Shown here in pieces: positions 10,926 to 23,535 of a DNA stretch of 64,000 nucleotides. The DNA is from Cavia porcellus (lineage: Eukaryota > Chordata > Mammalia > Rodentia > Caviidae), in NCBI RefSeq assembly GCF_034190915.1, contig NW_026947484.1:140404982-140468981 (forward strand). The letters are read 5' to 3'. The notes beneath the pieces are model-generated. The model saw only the letters and a program-made list of their open reading frames with translations. It searched no databases and had not been told where the DNA came from. A program made the translations under genes and the position numbers. Each line of letters starts with the position of its first letter. The first letter of the stretch is position 1.

Positions 10926-13395
10926 AAAAGCAGCTTATGGTTCATTCTTGAAAGAAAAACACCAGATTTTTTGGTTCATTGCCCTCAAAAAAATATGTTC
11001 ATGAACAGCATGAAGGAACAAGATGCAAGATTGGCCTAAGCAATTATAAGTAGTAAAAGCTGGAAACAGAGACGGGGCAGGGAAGGAGATGATGGAATAA
11101 GAAATGGAGAATGAAATTAAAGACCAGAATTAAAGACTAACATAGAGACACAATTCATCTCATGATTGGAAAACCAGGTGTGAAAAGGAAAAGAAATGGG
11201 AGAGTGAAGTGGTCAGATATCTCTACTGTGACTGTGTAGGAATGGGAATGGGGTGGTTCAATACAAGGCTACAAAGCCAGTGTCGAAAGGAGAAAGGCCT
11301 CCCTGATGTGCTGAGAGTAACAATGCTGTGTGCAGCTCAAGGACTCATTTAGTAAGGGTATGCAAGCCCTGCAGCAAGTTGGAAAAAGGAGTTATCAGAG
11401 CCGTTGCCAAGTTTATATGCAAGCAAAATGATACAGCAATTTGGCAAACAGCCAGAAAAGACGAGTGTTACCTTTTCTGTAAAGTTGTGGATTAACAGTA
11501 GGCAACTTTCTAAGGAAGTGCTCCTTTGTGTATGCAGAAGTTCATGTGCATGATCTTATTTGTACAGCCCCTTGTGGCTCAAGATGGATATTTTTCACTG
11601 GGGTAACTTTCAATTTCTAATATTCCCTAAATTTGTTTTTGAGACATGTTAGATCTGACATGTGCCTGTGTTTTAAATAAAAATTTAAAAATAAAAATAC
11701 AGGACAAATTAAATAATACAGTAGTAAGTCAACATATTTAGTAAGACACACACACATTATCATCACCATCCTCTGAAAATTGGAAGCATGTCGAGATATA
11801 AATCGTACCACCTTTAGGCTCTTCCTTATATGCCTTAGTCCCTCCCACCCAAGCCCACTGCTGACAGTCCAGTCATGTTGGATAGAACAGAGACACAACA
11901 GCTGTGATGAGAGCTTACTCATCTGTAGACTCACTAGATAGTAACAGTTACAAAATTTAACATAAATGTGTAAAAGCCTTTGCAGAATACAAGTTACTAC
12001 TGTGTATTTGCTTTTAATTTTAATCTTCACAGAAACTTCTCCATCTCCAGATGAGGGTATGAAAGCTTAGATATGAGGTAACTTAAGATCTTTCACTGTG
12101 TTGACTCTCTTTAAGTAAACATACAGTACTCAAACCACTCTTTAAAATGAAATCCACTCATTACTGAACATGCTCACTAGCCAACCACTCCCTTTTTCAT
12201 AATTAAGGTTTTTCAAAGAGTAGTTTACTCTCTCTAGTTTTTCTCTGTAGTCATATTGTTAACTTTCCTTGTTAAAAGAATGTAATGTACTCAGGTCACA
12301 AGGTGAAAGAGCAGACCTGGGAGTGCAGTCATGCAACTCCTGTAGTTTGGAACATGCATATTTATTACACACAGCTTGAATGTCCTTGACCACTGAAGAA
12401 ATAGGCAAACTCTGACAGGCATCTAGACTTGGGAAACTTGCACATTCCTCTGTGCTTCCTATTCCACTCCTTCCTCTCTGAAGGGGAGACAGGCAGAAAG
12501 GGAAGGAGGGGGACAGGGAGGAAGCAAAAAAGGGAGGATGGGAGACGAGGATGTGAGGGAGGGAGATATGGAAAGGAAGGAATAAACGTTTTAAAAATCA
12601 AAGTTACTTGCTCACGAATTCCGTTCTTCCTCATTTATTAGATCCTTTTCAATTCACTGCTCCTGGGGTTACTAAAACCAAGAGTGCGCTTTTACCACTT
12701 GTGAAGAGAGGGCTGTGACAAAAGAACGTTCCTCTCTTCTACAGAATTGTGTCCCTCACCTTTCGTTCACAATGCCTAAAATTTCTCCATTTAAACTTCA
12801 GCTATGATCTAGACCTTGGGAGAGCTGGGCTGAGGAGACCACAGAAGCTGACTGTGACAGGAGAGAATGCTGCTAGGGAAGAGGGTGGGTCTGAAGGGAA
12901 GCTTCATCTGTTTCTCAATACTCCCTAGTGTCAGTGCTGGTCACTTACAGGACAGAAATGTGATGCAAAGAGGTGAGTGAGGAACTTAATGGGCTTGGGT
13001 ACACAGTAAGTTCTCCCTCCCCGCCCAGCTGCACAAACAGTATTTCCTGTTCTGTTATCTTAAGTGTGAGGTTGGCATTCTGTGATAACCCAAGTGCCCA
13101 CTTCCAGGCAAGTAAAGCAGCCTTTTCTCCAGAGTGAAATGGTTGACTGTTCTGTATGTTCTAACTTCCTAGCCATGCAGTAGTATCTAGCTCTCATCTC
13201 CTTAGATTTTGATGTAGTGACCTTGGGGGAGTGAATTATATAACCACTTGTGAGGCTCTACAATGGGGAGTTCTCAATCTTCCATGTGTTAAAAATCTAG
13301 ACTACATATTGTCCTGCATTTTTATTTCATCTCCTATAATTCAACTGGAAGGGACTAGTATCTCCTTTGATTAAAAAAAAAAAGGTGGTGGGGGC
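10926..13395. other. No gene seen
   Basis: 2.5 kb with one MIR-like antisense piece at about 12010-12090 (attttaatcttcacagaaac). The 137-codon minus frame at 12030-11617 is AT-rich and has no recognisable domain. No exon is supported. Confidence 0.5.
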
Positions 13396-13522
13396 AAGCT
13401 GGGCATGGTGACACATGCTTGTAATCTCAGCACTTTGGGAGGCTGAGATAGGACAACTGCAAATTTAAGTCTACTTTGGGCAATTTAGCAATTTGGAAGA
13501 GCCCATGTTAAAACAAACAAAA
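13396..13522 (+). repeat. 7SL-derived B1-type SINE
   Basis: agctgggcatggtgacacat, cttgtaatctcagcactttg, ggaggctgagataggacaac, then an AAAC tail. Confidence 0.75.
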
Positions 13523-14439
13523 TGTATGCATGCAGGCAATGGCAAAATTTGTAAAGCTAATGAAAATGTTTCCTGTCGGGTTATAAAATGAAACTTTTGG
13601 CCACTTTTAAAAACAGATTTTCAGGCCGCTGGCAAAGGTATTTTTGAGGAACACAGGAACATTTATCTGGGAATTATCACACACAGGGAGCTCCTAAGAA
13701 ACACTCTATGTTCAGAGTTCAGGAATATGGAGTTACGATGACTTTACTTCACCTTGGGGGTTCTTCCCTCAGCCTCTACATTTCTAGTAGCTTTTTGGTT
13801 AGCATGTACTCCTTAGGTTGCTGCCTGATGATATGCATGGTGACCCTGGAAGGCAGGATCATGGGGAGTGGGTGATTAGGCTGCACTGACAATGTATTAA
13901 ACTCCATGGCTTCTTACTTCTCCACTCGGACTCCACTGGAGGGTGTGACTTGGGTCATGCTGGGCACTCAGCAGCTTTGTGGTGGGTATTGGTTTGTACT
14001 TCCTCCCCCTTGCTTTCGATTTAATGCCTTCCTGTTGCAGTCTGAACAGTTGTAATTAACCACAGCCTCAGAACAGCTACTAAGTATGCAAGCTGAATCT
14101 ATCTAAGGGCAAGTGTAGGGCAACCAGAGGATATAGGTTGAAAGGTAAGAAAAGAGAGTGGGAAAAGCTAGATGAAAATGAAGAAAAATTCCAAAGACAA
14201 AATGTCATGATGAATAACAGTCAAGAAAATATTACAGTAGAATTTTAAAAGGCATGTTATAGTTTACATTTAGTCATTGTAAGTCAATCCCCAGTTAAAT
14301 AGTTCAAATGTATTTTCATGGTTTTAGTTCAAGAATTAGTTAAAAATTTAGTACCTAGGTTCAGTTCTCATTGAGGAATAAAATGACAATCTGAGGCAGA
14401 AATCAGCCTGGATACATTTGAGGCCCTGTAGTAGAATAC

Positions 14440-15470
14440 TCCAGCCAAAAGCAACAGCATTTGTGAATGCCCAGAAACTAGAGGAAGCAGGGTGCACTGA
14501 ACCACTACAGACTACTATGTGTGACTAGAGATCTTTGGCAGGTTGCTGATCATGAGAAGCTTATGAACCATGGTAAGACGTTTGGACTCTGTTCCAAGGA
14601 TATTAACAAGCAACTAAAAGGTTTTAAAAGCAGGGATAAATTTATCAAAACTGTATTTAAATAAAGAATATCCTGATTGCTGGTAGGAAATGACCAAAGG
14701 GGAGAAAAGTGGCGAGCAGGTGGCTAACAAAAGAAAGTATAAAAACTCACATAGGTGGTGATCATTTAGGTTAGTTGGTGACAATGAGAATGGAGAACAG
14801 ACAGATTTAAAGGAGACTTTATTAGGTTGGTTGTCGACTGGGTATGGAGAGTGAACAAGAGCAATCAAAGATGAATCCTAGGTTTCTGGCCATTGCAGCT
14901 AGGTGAACTGTGTTCTGGCATATACTGGATATGCTTACCCGAAAAATAGGTTTGAAGAAATAAGCTGGTTAATATGGTTTCAGGAATTCCTAATTGAAAC
15001 TCCAGGAAGTGCTTGAATATATGAACTGGAGTTTAGGGAGGCACAGACTTTGATGTCATTGCATGAAGGTCTCACTCACAATGCCATGGAAAAGGATGAG
15101 ACTCCTCACAGAGAATGTCAGGGAAAAGAGGCAACACAGAACAGGGTGGGAGGATTTCAACATTTTCTAGGTATACAGAGAAAAAATTTTGCAAAGGATA
15201 GCGAAGATCCATGGCTAAGGCAGAAAAAAATAGTGCATGGAAACCAAAGGAATACAATGAATTATCAAGGAGGGTGTGATCAGTAGCATTAAAATGGTGC
15301 TCAGGTATCAGATGAAGACTGGTCTATCAACTGAATTTAGTAATATAGGAGTGGGTGGCATTAATGTCCTTAATGAAAGGCTTTTCAAAAGAATGAGTGT
15401 CAATGCCTGATTATATTAGGTTGAAAAATGAACCAGGAATGAAGAATTAGAAACAGCAAAGGAGACCATT
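14440..15470 (+). repeat. Ancient interspersed repeat (same family as 7600-8145)
   Basis: gtaagacgtttggactctgt, aggttttaaaagcagggata, agatgaatcctaggtttctg and tgatgtcattgcatgaaggt follow the same old mammalian repeat consensus as 7600-8145, continued to its distal part. Family name not assigned. Confidence 0.4.
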
Positions 15471-15479
15471 CAGCAAGGT

Positions 15480-16383
15480 GCATTAGTATATACCCTGTAT
15501 TCTAAATGCCCTTTCACACTGTCCCTACTTGATACACTTTTTATTTCTGAACAAGGCTAGAGTAAAGGAGATTTATAAATAAACAAAAATCTGAGAAATG
15601 TTTTTCTTTTCTTTTTTTGTCAGGGCTAGAGGTCAGGAAGTGACTTATTCTGTGCTCACCAGTCAAGAACACATTCAACCAATAAAGTAAGTCTATATGT
15701 TCCCTGGTGCCAGTGTGGGGGTGTTGGTCTACATGAAGCCAAGAATGTGATGTAATTCTCAAGAACAGGAAGAGGGTTAGCTGGAATGGAAAGAGGACTC
15801 TGACTTGGGGGCGTTGGTAAGGGGGGGTGGAATGGAAAACAGGGTAGATTTTTTTTTTTTCAAAAGAGCAAAGCCAGAAATGAACTGGCAAAAGCAGAAG
15901 GAATTGAAAAACTGAAAGCCTTTCTATCCCATCTCTTGTAATAAAGCAGACAGAAAAACATCAAACACTGAGGTGGTTCTTATAGCACTTATTAAGTGGT
16001 AGAAATTACTCTCTTGGGGCCCTCCTGACATATGGGACATTCCCCTGCACTTTTCTCTTCAAGCAAACAGCAGCTATTCTGATTACAAGTGAGAAAATTT
16101 ATCCCAAAAACTGGGATAGTGGCTGTTAACCTCACAGGGCTGTAGTGAGGATCAAATTGTCTGAAAGTAACTGATACACAGTATAATTATAGAGAGTGAA
16201 AATTTGGATGAAAAATTATCGAAGGACACATTACCATTTATTCTCAAAATATTCCCTTTATCTTGAATACACACAGTCCCTCATTCTCTCCACTTTTTAA
16301 AACAAGATGTAAAAAAAAAAATGGTGAAAGCTCCCGTCAAGTATCATCCAACTTAAAGATAGGCTCATAAATATATTACAGTG
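15480..16383. other. No gene seen
   Basis: Unassigned sequence with a small MIR-like piece at about 16125-16195 (cctcacagggctgtagtgag). The minus frame at 15891-15541 has no recognisable homology. Confidence 0.5.
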
Positions 16384-16557
16384 TCTTTTGTGTGTGTGTG
16401 TTTTGTGTGTATGTGTATGAGACAAGGTCTCACTATGCAGTTCACGCTGCCCTCGAGCTCGTTTTGTAGCTCAGACTCGTCTTGAACTCTCAATGATCCT
16501 CTTGCCTCAGCCTCCCCGAGTGCTGGGATTACAGGTGTGAGCCACCACACCAGGCTA
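16384..16557 (-). repeat. 7SL-derived dimeric SINE
   Basis: On +: agacaaggtctcactatgca to gctgggattacaggtgtgag, flanked 5' by a (TG)n-rich stretch that is its tail on the minus strand. Confidence 0.8.
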
Positions 16558-17130
16558 TGGTGTCTTTATCTACCTTATTCAGTGGGTCTGAGACCAAATA
16601 CCTTCAGGCTCTTCCTCAAAGTCAAAGTGACCATGAAAGGTCAATATTTTGAATCAATTCAAGACACTGAGATAGTCACAACAATGCAAATAAAACATGA
16701 GTGTTTGAAATGAGGGATTTTTGAGAGTTAATGGCAATATGTCTTACTGTACAAAAGCCTCACTGTATTTTTCAACCACATCTCTTATGCTATTAAGAAC
16801 CAGCATCAGTCAATTGCTGATGTTACTACAAAGTGATTCACAGATTAAAAGTTTAAAAGAACAGGGATATTCTAAAATAATGGAATAAAAAAATTAGATA
16901 TAAATAACATTTCTGTATATGACACAAAGATGTGTATAGACGCTACTGAGAATCACTTTTTGGACTTAGCAAGGCATCCTAAATTGGAAGAATTGGGTTA
17001 AGAATCTTAACTTCATCTTACTGCCTTGCCCCCATTACATAAAACTGATGCTAAGTGACAAAATGGGAAAACATGGCAAAAGCTTTCTGAATGTACGTTA
17101 AATTATTAAAGCTCAAAAGGGAAAAACAGG

Positions 17131-17225
17131 GCCAGGGATTCAGCTCAGTGGCATAAGAACCTGCCTGGCAAGTGTGAGGTTGAGTTTGATCCCACTAAAA
17201 AAAAAACCCCAAAAAACAAAACAAA
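17131..17225 (+). repeat. ID SINE
   Basis: ggccagggattcagctcagt, ggcataagaacctgcctggc, gagtttgatcccactaaaaa and an A-rich tail. Confidence 0.75.
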
Positions 17226-17319
17226 ACAAAAACTGGGATAAGGAAAAGGAGAAAAGAAAGATTATATGTCTGTATATATATTAATATACAAAACTATACT
17301 ACTCTCTTAATTCATTAAA

Positions 17320-17470
17320 AAGAACAGTTTGTGTTTTCATTGATCATTTTTTCACACTACATCTTATAATCAGAACTACTTTGAAGATAACAATGCACAA
17401 TATTAACCAGTATTAATCTCCTCTATTGTTTTGAAATTCTGTATTATTTTAATTCTTTCTAAAGGTTAAA
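17320..17470 (+). repeat. Fragment related to the 3' domain of the 32-33 kb retroposons
   Basis: The string tttgaagataacaatg at about 17381 is shared with 33550. The surroundings (aactactttgaagataa, then a stretch ending attctgta) also parallel 32800-32880. This suggests a third dispersed copy of the same T-rich 3' domain. The match is short, found by eye, and could partly reflect AT-rich composition. Confidence 0.3.
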
Positions 17471-17596
17471 AATATCATTAAAATAAGACTAAACAACTAT
17501 TTTCTTCACAGGACTTAAGCAAATTATTCAAAATGAGTAAATGGTGGCTGTGGTATTTTTGTAACAGCTTAGTGTATCATCTAAAGATCTCTGTTT

Positions 17597-17704
17597 TCTG
17601 AGAGAGTCTCGCTATATAGTTTCAGCTGGCCTTGAATTTATGGCAATCCTCCTACTTTAACCTCTTGAGGGCTGGGATTACAGGCATATATCACCATCCC
17701 TGGC
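17597..17704 (-). repeat. 7SL-derived SINE fragment
   Basis: On +: gagagagtctcgctatatag to gggctgggattacaggcata. Confidence 0.7.
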
Positions 17705-18013
17705 TTAACAATCATGTAAAAAAAGAATATTCTGTTTGTAGTACAATCCTTTCCTCCTAACAACTTTGGAAGTTTTGAGGAAGTAACAGAGCCTTTGAAC
17801 TGGTGTTTTGCTGCCCTCTCCTGAGAACATGAAGTTATGGCTTGAGACATGCATCATGCTAAAGGAGCCTAAACATTTAGTACTATAACCGCAAGGGTAC
17901 TGCTCTGGCCACACTAACTGTGGAACTGGGTACTCATTTCTAGGGGAATATGTAGAACTGTACTAGTCACAAATACTTTCCCTGAGCAGTTAATCATCAT
18001 CATAATTATAGTG

Positions 18014-18130
18014 GAGGGGCTGTGGGTTTAGCTCAGTGGTGTAAGTGCCTGCTTGGCAAACGTGAGGTCATGAGTTCAATCCCTGGCACCAAAACAATAA
18101 ATAAAATAAATAAATAAATAAATAAATAAT
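18014..18130 (+). repeat. ID SINE with (AAAT)n tail
   Basis: gtgggtttagctcagtggtg, taagtgcctgcttggcaaac, gagttcaatccctggcacca, then about eight AAAT units. Confidence 0.8.
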
Positions 18131-18134
18131 TTTA

Positions 18135-20520
18135 AAAAAGCGTCTGTATACAGCTCACTATCTGGGGCTCACTCTTCAATATGACAAATAGATAGAGGGA
18201 GCCATCTGTGGCCCTGTAAAGTGCTATGTACAAAATCATTTATTTAAAAAACTAATTATAGTGGTATTTATAATATAGTGATACTTATATGGGAGGTTTA
18301 TAAAATCTTCACAACTATTACTGCATTTCTATTTCCTTTTCTCCTCTCTAAAACAAGCAGGCAGATTTTATTTCATTCCCATTTTACATGTGGACACATC
18401 AAGCTACATCATGCCTAAGTAACTTATCTAAAGCCCCCCTACGAGAGCAGTGATCTGGACCTAGATCTTGACCCACAATTCAATGCTCTATCCATTTACC
18501 TGCTGTGATATAAACAAACCATCTGTTTCATATAAATCTCCATATCCTTCAGCAATTCCCATACACCATATTCAACTAATAGGTAAAAATATGCAGCTTT
18601 GTGAATGATTTTAGTAAGGCTATACTGTAATTATAACAAAACTACTGAGTTCAGTATTTATAGAACGTTGGTAGGCTATAGCAGAAATTCTTGAACTTTT
18701 GCTTAGAAGTCCTTCAGTGTCTTCTTTTAATATATTAAAACATTTAGCAAGAAGTTTTTATATCTGTAAGTCCAAGCTGGTATTGGGGAAAACTGAGATT
18801 GAGCAATGTACAAGAAAAAGAGTAAAAAGATGAGGAAAAATCAAGAAAAACCCAATAGAAAGTCTAAGTGTTTTATTTTACACTTTTAAGTGTGTAAGTA
18901 ACACACTGTATATCAATGCAAGTGATTAAAAAAGGCATACAAATAGATATAATTGTCTGTCCTTTTATTGGTCTTCCCTATCTGGCCAGTCCAACAAACC
19001 TCAGCGTTCACCTACACAACCTGCAAACAAGAAACTGGGAGCAGGTCAGCAGTGCACACTGCTGTCAGTAGGTTAGAACTAAGCCTCAGAGCACTTTATT
19101 AACGTTAGCATGGTGTTATATGGTACGTTGGTCAAGGTATTTAATCACTAAACTGAAGTCACTTTTCCATATAAAAATTAAGTAGTTGATATGAAAAGCA
19201 CATTAAATATCATCTATACAACGTAAGAGTAACCATGGGCATGATGGTCAACTGGAAACACTCCCAGACTTAAATTCCGCTGAACTATTTGATTTTTATG
19301 CTTTTTCTCCTAATTTGCTTTTACTTCCTTTCCTTCTTTATCCTCTTACCTTTCGATTATTTCTCCAAAAACAACAAAAACTTCATTTGCTGTATTTCCT
19401 TTCTCTTCTCTGAAGTGTTCACTATATAATCTTACTAGTCTTTTCTTTTGCTCTGATTTCTTTTAAATATTCGTCTTTCTTCCATTCTGTCACTAGGCCT
19501 ATAACATTCTATCCGTTTAGTCCCCTCCTCCCCAGTTCCAAGAATTATTTCCAAACATAGTGGGCATAATTTTTTTAAAAAAATAATTCAGTGTATACAT
19601 CCTGCAATTTGCATCCTCCAATATGTCAGCCTTGTGTGGCCACTAATACTCAAGCCCTAGTACCATGGTGAAAATTCTCAACTAGGTGGGAATTTAAATC
19701 ACGAGATGTTTTACTATACATATTTTATTAAATCCTGTGTGAGTAAAAGTGATCACATACTTTCCTTTTTAATGTGCTTTTGTAATGAAGACTTCTGATA
19801 AAAGTAGAAAATATCAATTTCAAACTCCTTCAATGTGACTGGAAGGAACTGAGACCAAAAATTTTTTTGCAGAAGAACCAAATCTCTGAATGCGTACTGA
19901 AAAATATTATCTGATACAAATGCTTTTGTACAGTTTTTCAGTATATCACATTTAAAAAGCTATTCAAACTGTAGAGTATTTCTAACTCACAATCGAGTTT
20001 TCAAGCCCTTTGGGTACTTAAATTTGAGTTCCACATTCTATATAACTGGAGTTCTTAATTGAGGGACCAGAGATGATTAGATGAGCAGGCTTTGTTGTCC
20101 TTGAACAGCTTGAAATGGTACACACATGGCATGCATGTATACATGAACACTTCTCGGGGAAGGCACACTCCTTTTATCAGGTTTTCACTCCTTTTATCAG
20201 GTTTTCAAAGATTTCTCAGAAAGTTGAGAAATTACTCTTAGATGTTTAAATGACTAGATGATGTATAATGTACCATATATTTCTAAACTTTGGTATTTGG
20301 GATATCTTAATTAAGATAAGCCATGAAGTTCAGTGTCACAAGAACAGAAAAGATCCTTTGGGAGTAGTTCTGTGTCTTCAATTCTAATGATCCAATCCTC
20401 AACCCACTGCAATCTGGCTGTCACTAGCCCTCTAAGAATTACTTCTGTCTGCATGATCAAGTTTAAGGCTGCTAAATTACAATATATTTTTAGTACATAT
20501 TTTATTTGATTGCTTGGTTG
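18135..20520. other. No gene seen; downstream of SEC22B
   Basis: AT-rich sequence with an antisense MIR at about 18300-18500. A perfect 20-bp tandem duplication (actccttttatcaggttttc) lies at 20167-20206. Minus-strand AATAAA motifs (for example near 18963) could serve a distal SEC22B poly(A) site, but this is not supported by anything else. Confidence 0.45.
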
Positions 20521-20524
20521 GATA

Positions 20525-20690
20525 GTATGGTGGTTAAAAACAAAGACTCTGGAGTCAAACTGCCTAGGTTCAAATCTTGGCTCATCACTTTCTAGCTCTG
20601 TAATTTTGGGCAAATTACTTAACTCTTTTCACAGCTCCACTGTCATTAAGTTTTTTATTTATAGAACAGTGTGAACATCCTTTAGAAGGT
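20525..20690 (+). repeat. MIR
   Basis: ggagtcaaactgcctaggtt, caaatcttggctcatcactt, tctagctctgtaattttggg and ttacttaactc follow the sense MIR consensus. Confidence 0.75.
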
Positions 20691-20816
20691 TTGCTCAAAG
20701 TGAATTAAGCTTCTCAACAGAATTTGGTACCTCTGATCAGTCCTTTCTTGAAAAGCACTTGAAACTAGCTTGCTTAATTCTTTGTCTGATGGTTTCTTAG
20801 TTTCACCTACCTACTT

Positions 20817-21062
20817 TTTTATTTTTTGAGACAGGTCTCATTATGTAGTTCATGTTGGCCTTGAACTCACTCTTGTAGTTAAGGCCTCAGACTCATGGTG
20901 ATCCTCTTGCCTCAGCATTCTGAGTGTTGGTATTATAGGTATGTGCCATCATACCTGGCTCATCTCCCTATGTTCAAACTTTTTTTTTTGGTACCAGGGA
21001 TCAAACCATGACCTCATGCTTCTCAGTCAGGCACTTGTGCCACTGAGCTAAATCCCCGGCCC
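20817..21062 (-). repeat. 7SL-derived SINE (20817-20961) followed by an ID (20981-21062)
   Basis: On +: gagacaggtctcattatgta to gttggtattataggtatgtg, then a separate ID reversed (ttggtaccagggatcaaacc to gccactgagctaaatccccg). Two independent insertions side by side. Confidence 0.75.
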
Positions 21063-22239
21063 ACTATGTTCAATCTTATCTCTCTGTATTGCATCTTTTA
21101 TATTGCAGCCAAATGACCATCTGAAGCTGTAAGTCTTCACCTTAGCATGGTAGTCAGGTCCGTTTATTATATAGTATCAGTCTAGTTTTCCCTGTCTCCT
21201 TGGTCACCTCTACTTATCCTAAGTTAAACTGAACTAAGCTATTACATTTCCAAAATATAACTCACTCTTTTTATATGCCTCACACATACCACTGATTGTC
21301 TGTAGAATGTTCCATTCTTTTTCTACAGAAATAAGCTGCCTTTTTTACTATGCTGCTATAAATTCATATGGTAGTTATCATGTTCAATTTTAGATGTTTG
21401 GTTTGCCGATATACTTCATACAGTTATACCTTACTGCTTCATACTAAGAACAAAAGGAAGTGTACCTATTATCTCATTTTTCCCCATTGCCCTAATATTA
21501 AACCACTTTTTGTTTGTCATTTACCTCCTCTTTTTAATTATCCCAATGAAATTAGGTAGAAATGTATTTATAAATAATGTGTGTACATAAGTAAACTAGG
21601 TAACAAAACTTCACACTGAAGGGAACATTCTGGAAATATTTATTTCATTGCTGACCATTGGGTTGCAGCATGCAACTCTCAACAATGAGCTGCTGCCCTT
21701 ACTTCTACAAATGCACCAAATGCTATGGTACCACTATTTAGGTTCTCAGCCTGTCAAAGACTTTTATTTTTAGTATCATTACTCAAGGAATAAATATTTT
21801 AGGGACTTAAAAGCACTTACTCTCTGTAAAAAGTAATCTCTGACTTCATGCAGAAAACTCAATAAACAAATTTTAGGCCCATAGTAGAATGAAAAATAAT
21901 TACTCTAGTTTTGCAAATTATAAGGAATAAAAATAAGCATTTCCACTTGCCTTATTATAAGGAAATAAGACTGTTTTACCTACCAGGAATCAGGACAGTA
22001 GCTCTGATGATTCCTTTGGGTCATAAACTTGCCACAAATTATCTTTCCAGAGATGTTCAGACATAAGGAGTTTGCTCATCTTCTTTATGCAATGTAAAGA
22101 AATATTTGTGGTATGCATAGGAGTTACAGGTTATACAGACTGTAGACCTTTGTGATAGTATTCAAAAGCCCTATTCTCCCCATTTAAAAAATTCCATCTC
22201 AGAAGAAAAAGGAAATACCCATTATTCCTGAGCAAAAAA
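21063..22239. other. No gene seen; possible distal SEC22B 3'UTR
   Basis: Unassigned AT-rich sequence without SINEs. Minus-strand AATAAA motifs at about 21765 and 21640 are candidate distal poly(A) signals. Confidence 0.35.
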
Positions 22240-23380
22240 GAAAAATAATTATATGTATTTTTATTTGTAGCAACCACCGCAAATGAATTAACTATCTCTA
22301 GAACATTTCTGGAGAATTTATATAAACTGAAATAGGAATGCAGTACTCTCAGAGACTTCTCAAATAAACGAAGTGAGAAGTTTTAGTGGCTGATCTGCAA
22401 TTTTTAAATTTAAATACCTATACAACTGAACACTTTCCATTTTAAAATTTGAGAATATCCTGAGGATATTTATGGGATGTGAAATTACTGGGCCAAGGGA
22501 ATTTTTAAAATGTTAGCGAACTGCTGCAGAAGAGAAACAAGGAGAGGGGAGAACTGTAGTGAATAAGGTAAGTAAGAGGGACGACAAACTGTAGGCTGGG
22601 CCTTTCTTTTTGTTAAGCCATGGGCCTCTGGCTATACTATGCTATACTGCGCTTATATTATTATAACCAAATGCTGTAAAATAAATTTAATAATATTCCA
22701 AACTATGTAAGTCTTTTATGTTCAAATAGTAAATCAAAGAGTGCTATGTAATTTCAAGGCATCTTAACATAATTCATTTAACACTAAAGCAACTAGAAAA
22801 TAAGCGAAATATCATAAAAGGAAAACAACAAAAGTTTGCTTCCTCTAGGGGCCAACAGACAGGATCTGTGCAGCATAGCAATTAACCTTCACATACTTGG
22901 AGTCTGGATTGAAAGGCCATCAAAAACTCAGATTACTGAAACTCACAAATAAAAGGAATGTTACTTAAAGTAAAAAAACTTCCCAAATGGCTGCCTTCTT
23001 TGAAGGAATTTCAGAGTGCTGCTAGCACAGGTTGGTTACCTTACATCCCACTGATGGCTCTAGGAGAGGTTCAGAATGTCCCAGTCAGTGCTGTTTTAAA
23101 AACTTACTGGGAAGGAAAAGAAAACTAAACAATTTACTGTTCCCTAACTTATATGGCTTAGCACCCGAGAAAGTCTCTGCCCCCAAAAGAGACTTTCCAC
23201 ATAGGGTGAAGCTTCATTAAATAAAGATCTTTCATTCTCAGGATGTGTCTTTTCTTGCAAGGTCCTTGGAGGCAGAAGTTCCACTTGGGTTCTAATACAT
23301 ATCCCTGTGAGCTCAGCTTCCTGAAAACATATACCTGCCAGGTTCTAGGTTCTCCCTTACCAGTGACTGTATTTACTACT
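22240..23380 (-). other. SEC22B: Probable SEC22B 3'UTR (proximal part)
   Basis: Sequence directly 3' of the SEC22B stop on the minus strand, with no recognisable SINE or L1 inside it. An ATTAAA (minus) lies near 22686. A canonical AATAAA (minus) lies at 22260-22265, which would give a 3'UTR of about 1.1 kb. Further minus-strand AATAAA motifs lie near 21640, 21765, 20651 and 18963, so longer isoforms are possible. The end given here is a guess set by the proximal signal. Confidence 0.5.
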
Positions 23381-23535
23381 TCACAGCCACCAGAATCGCA
23401 CATACACTATTAACATGATGAAAAATACAGCTACAGCTGCGAGTTTGGCGTAAGTGGAACGCATGTTCAAGTACTTCGCATCCTGGCGGTATTTCTTGGA
23501 CAAACTGGACAAATTGTTAGCCTTTGAATCCAATG
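23381..23535 (-). CDS. SEC22B: SEC22B coding exon 5 with stop codon
   Basis: Acceptor TTCTTCTTGACAG. It completes A165, then [30 protein letters not shown], the membrane anchor [15 protein letters not shown] and RFWWL, then TGA. It encodes residues 166-215: the second half of the SNARE helix and the tail anchor. The last coding exon continues into the 3'UTR. Confidence 0.97.

Noticed and set aside
11617..12030. 137-codon minus-strand open frame
   Set aside because: AT-rich composition with no motif; nothing supports coding.
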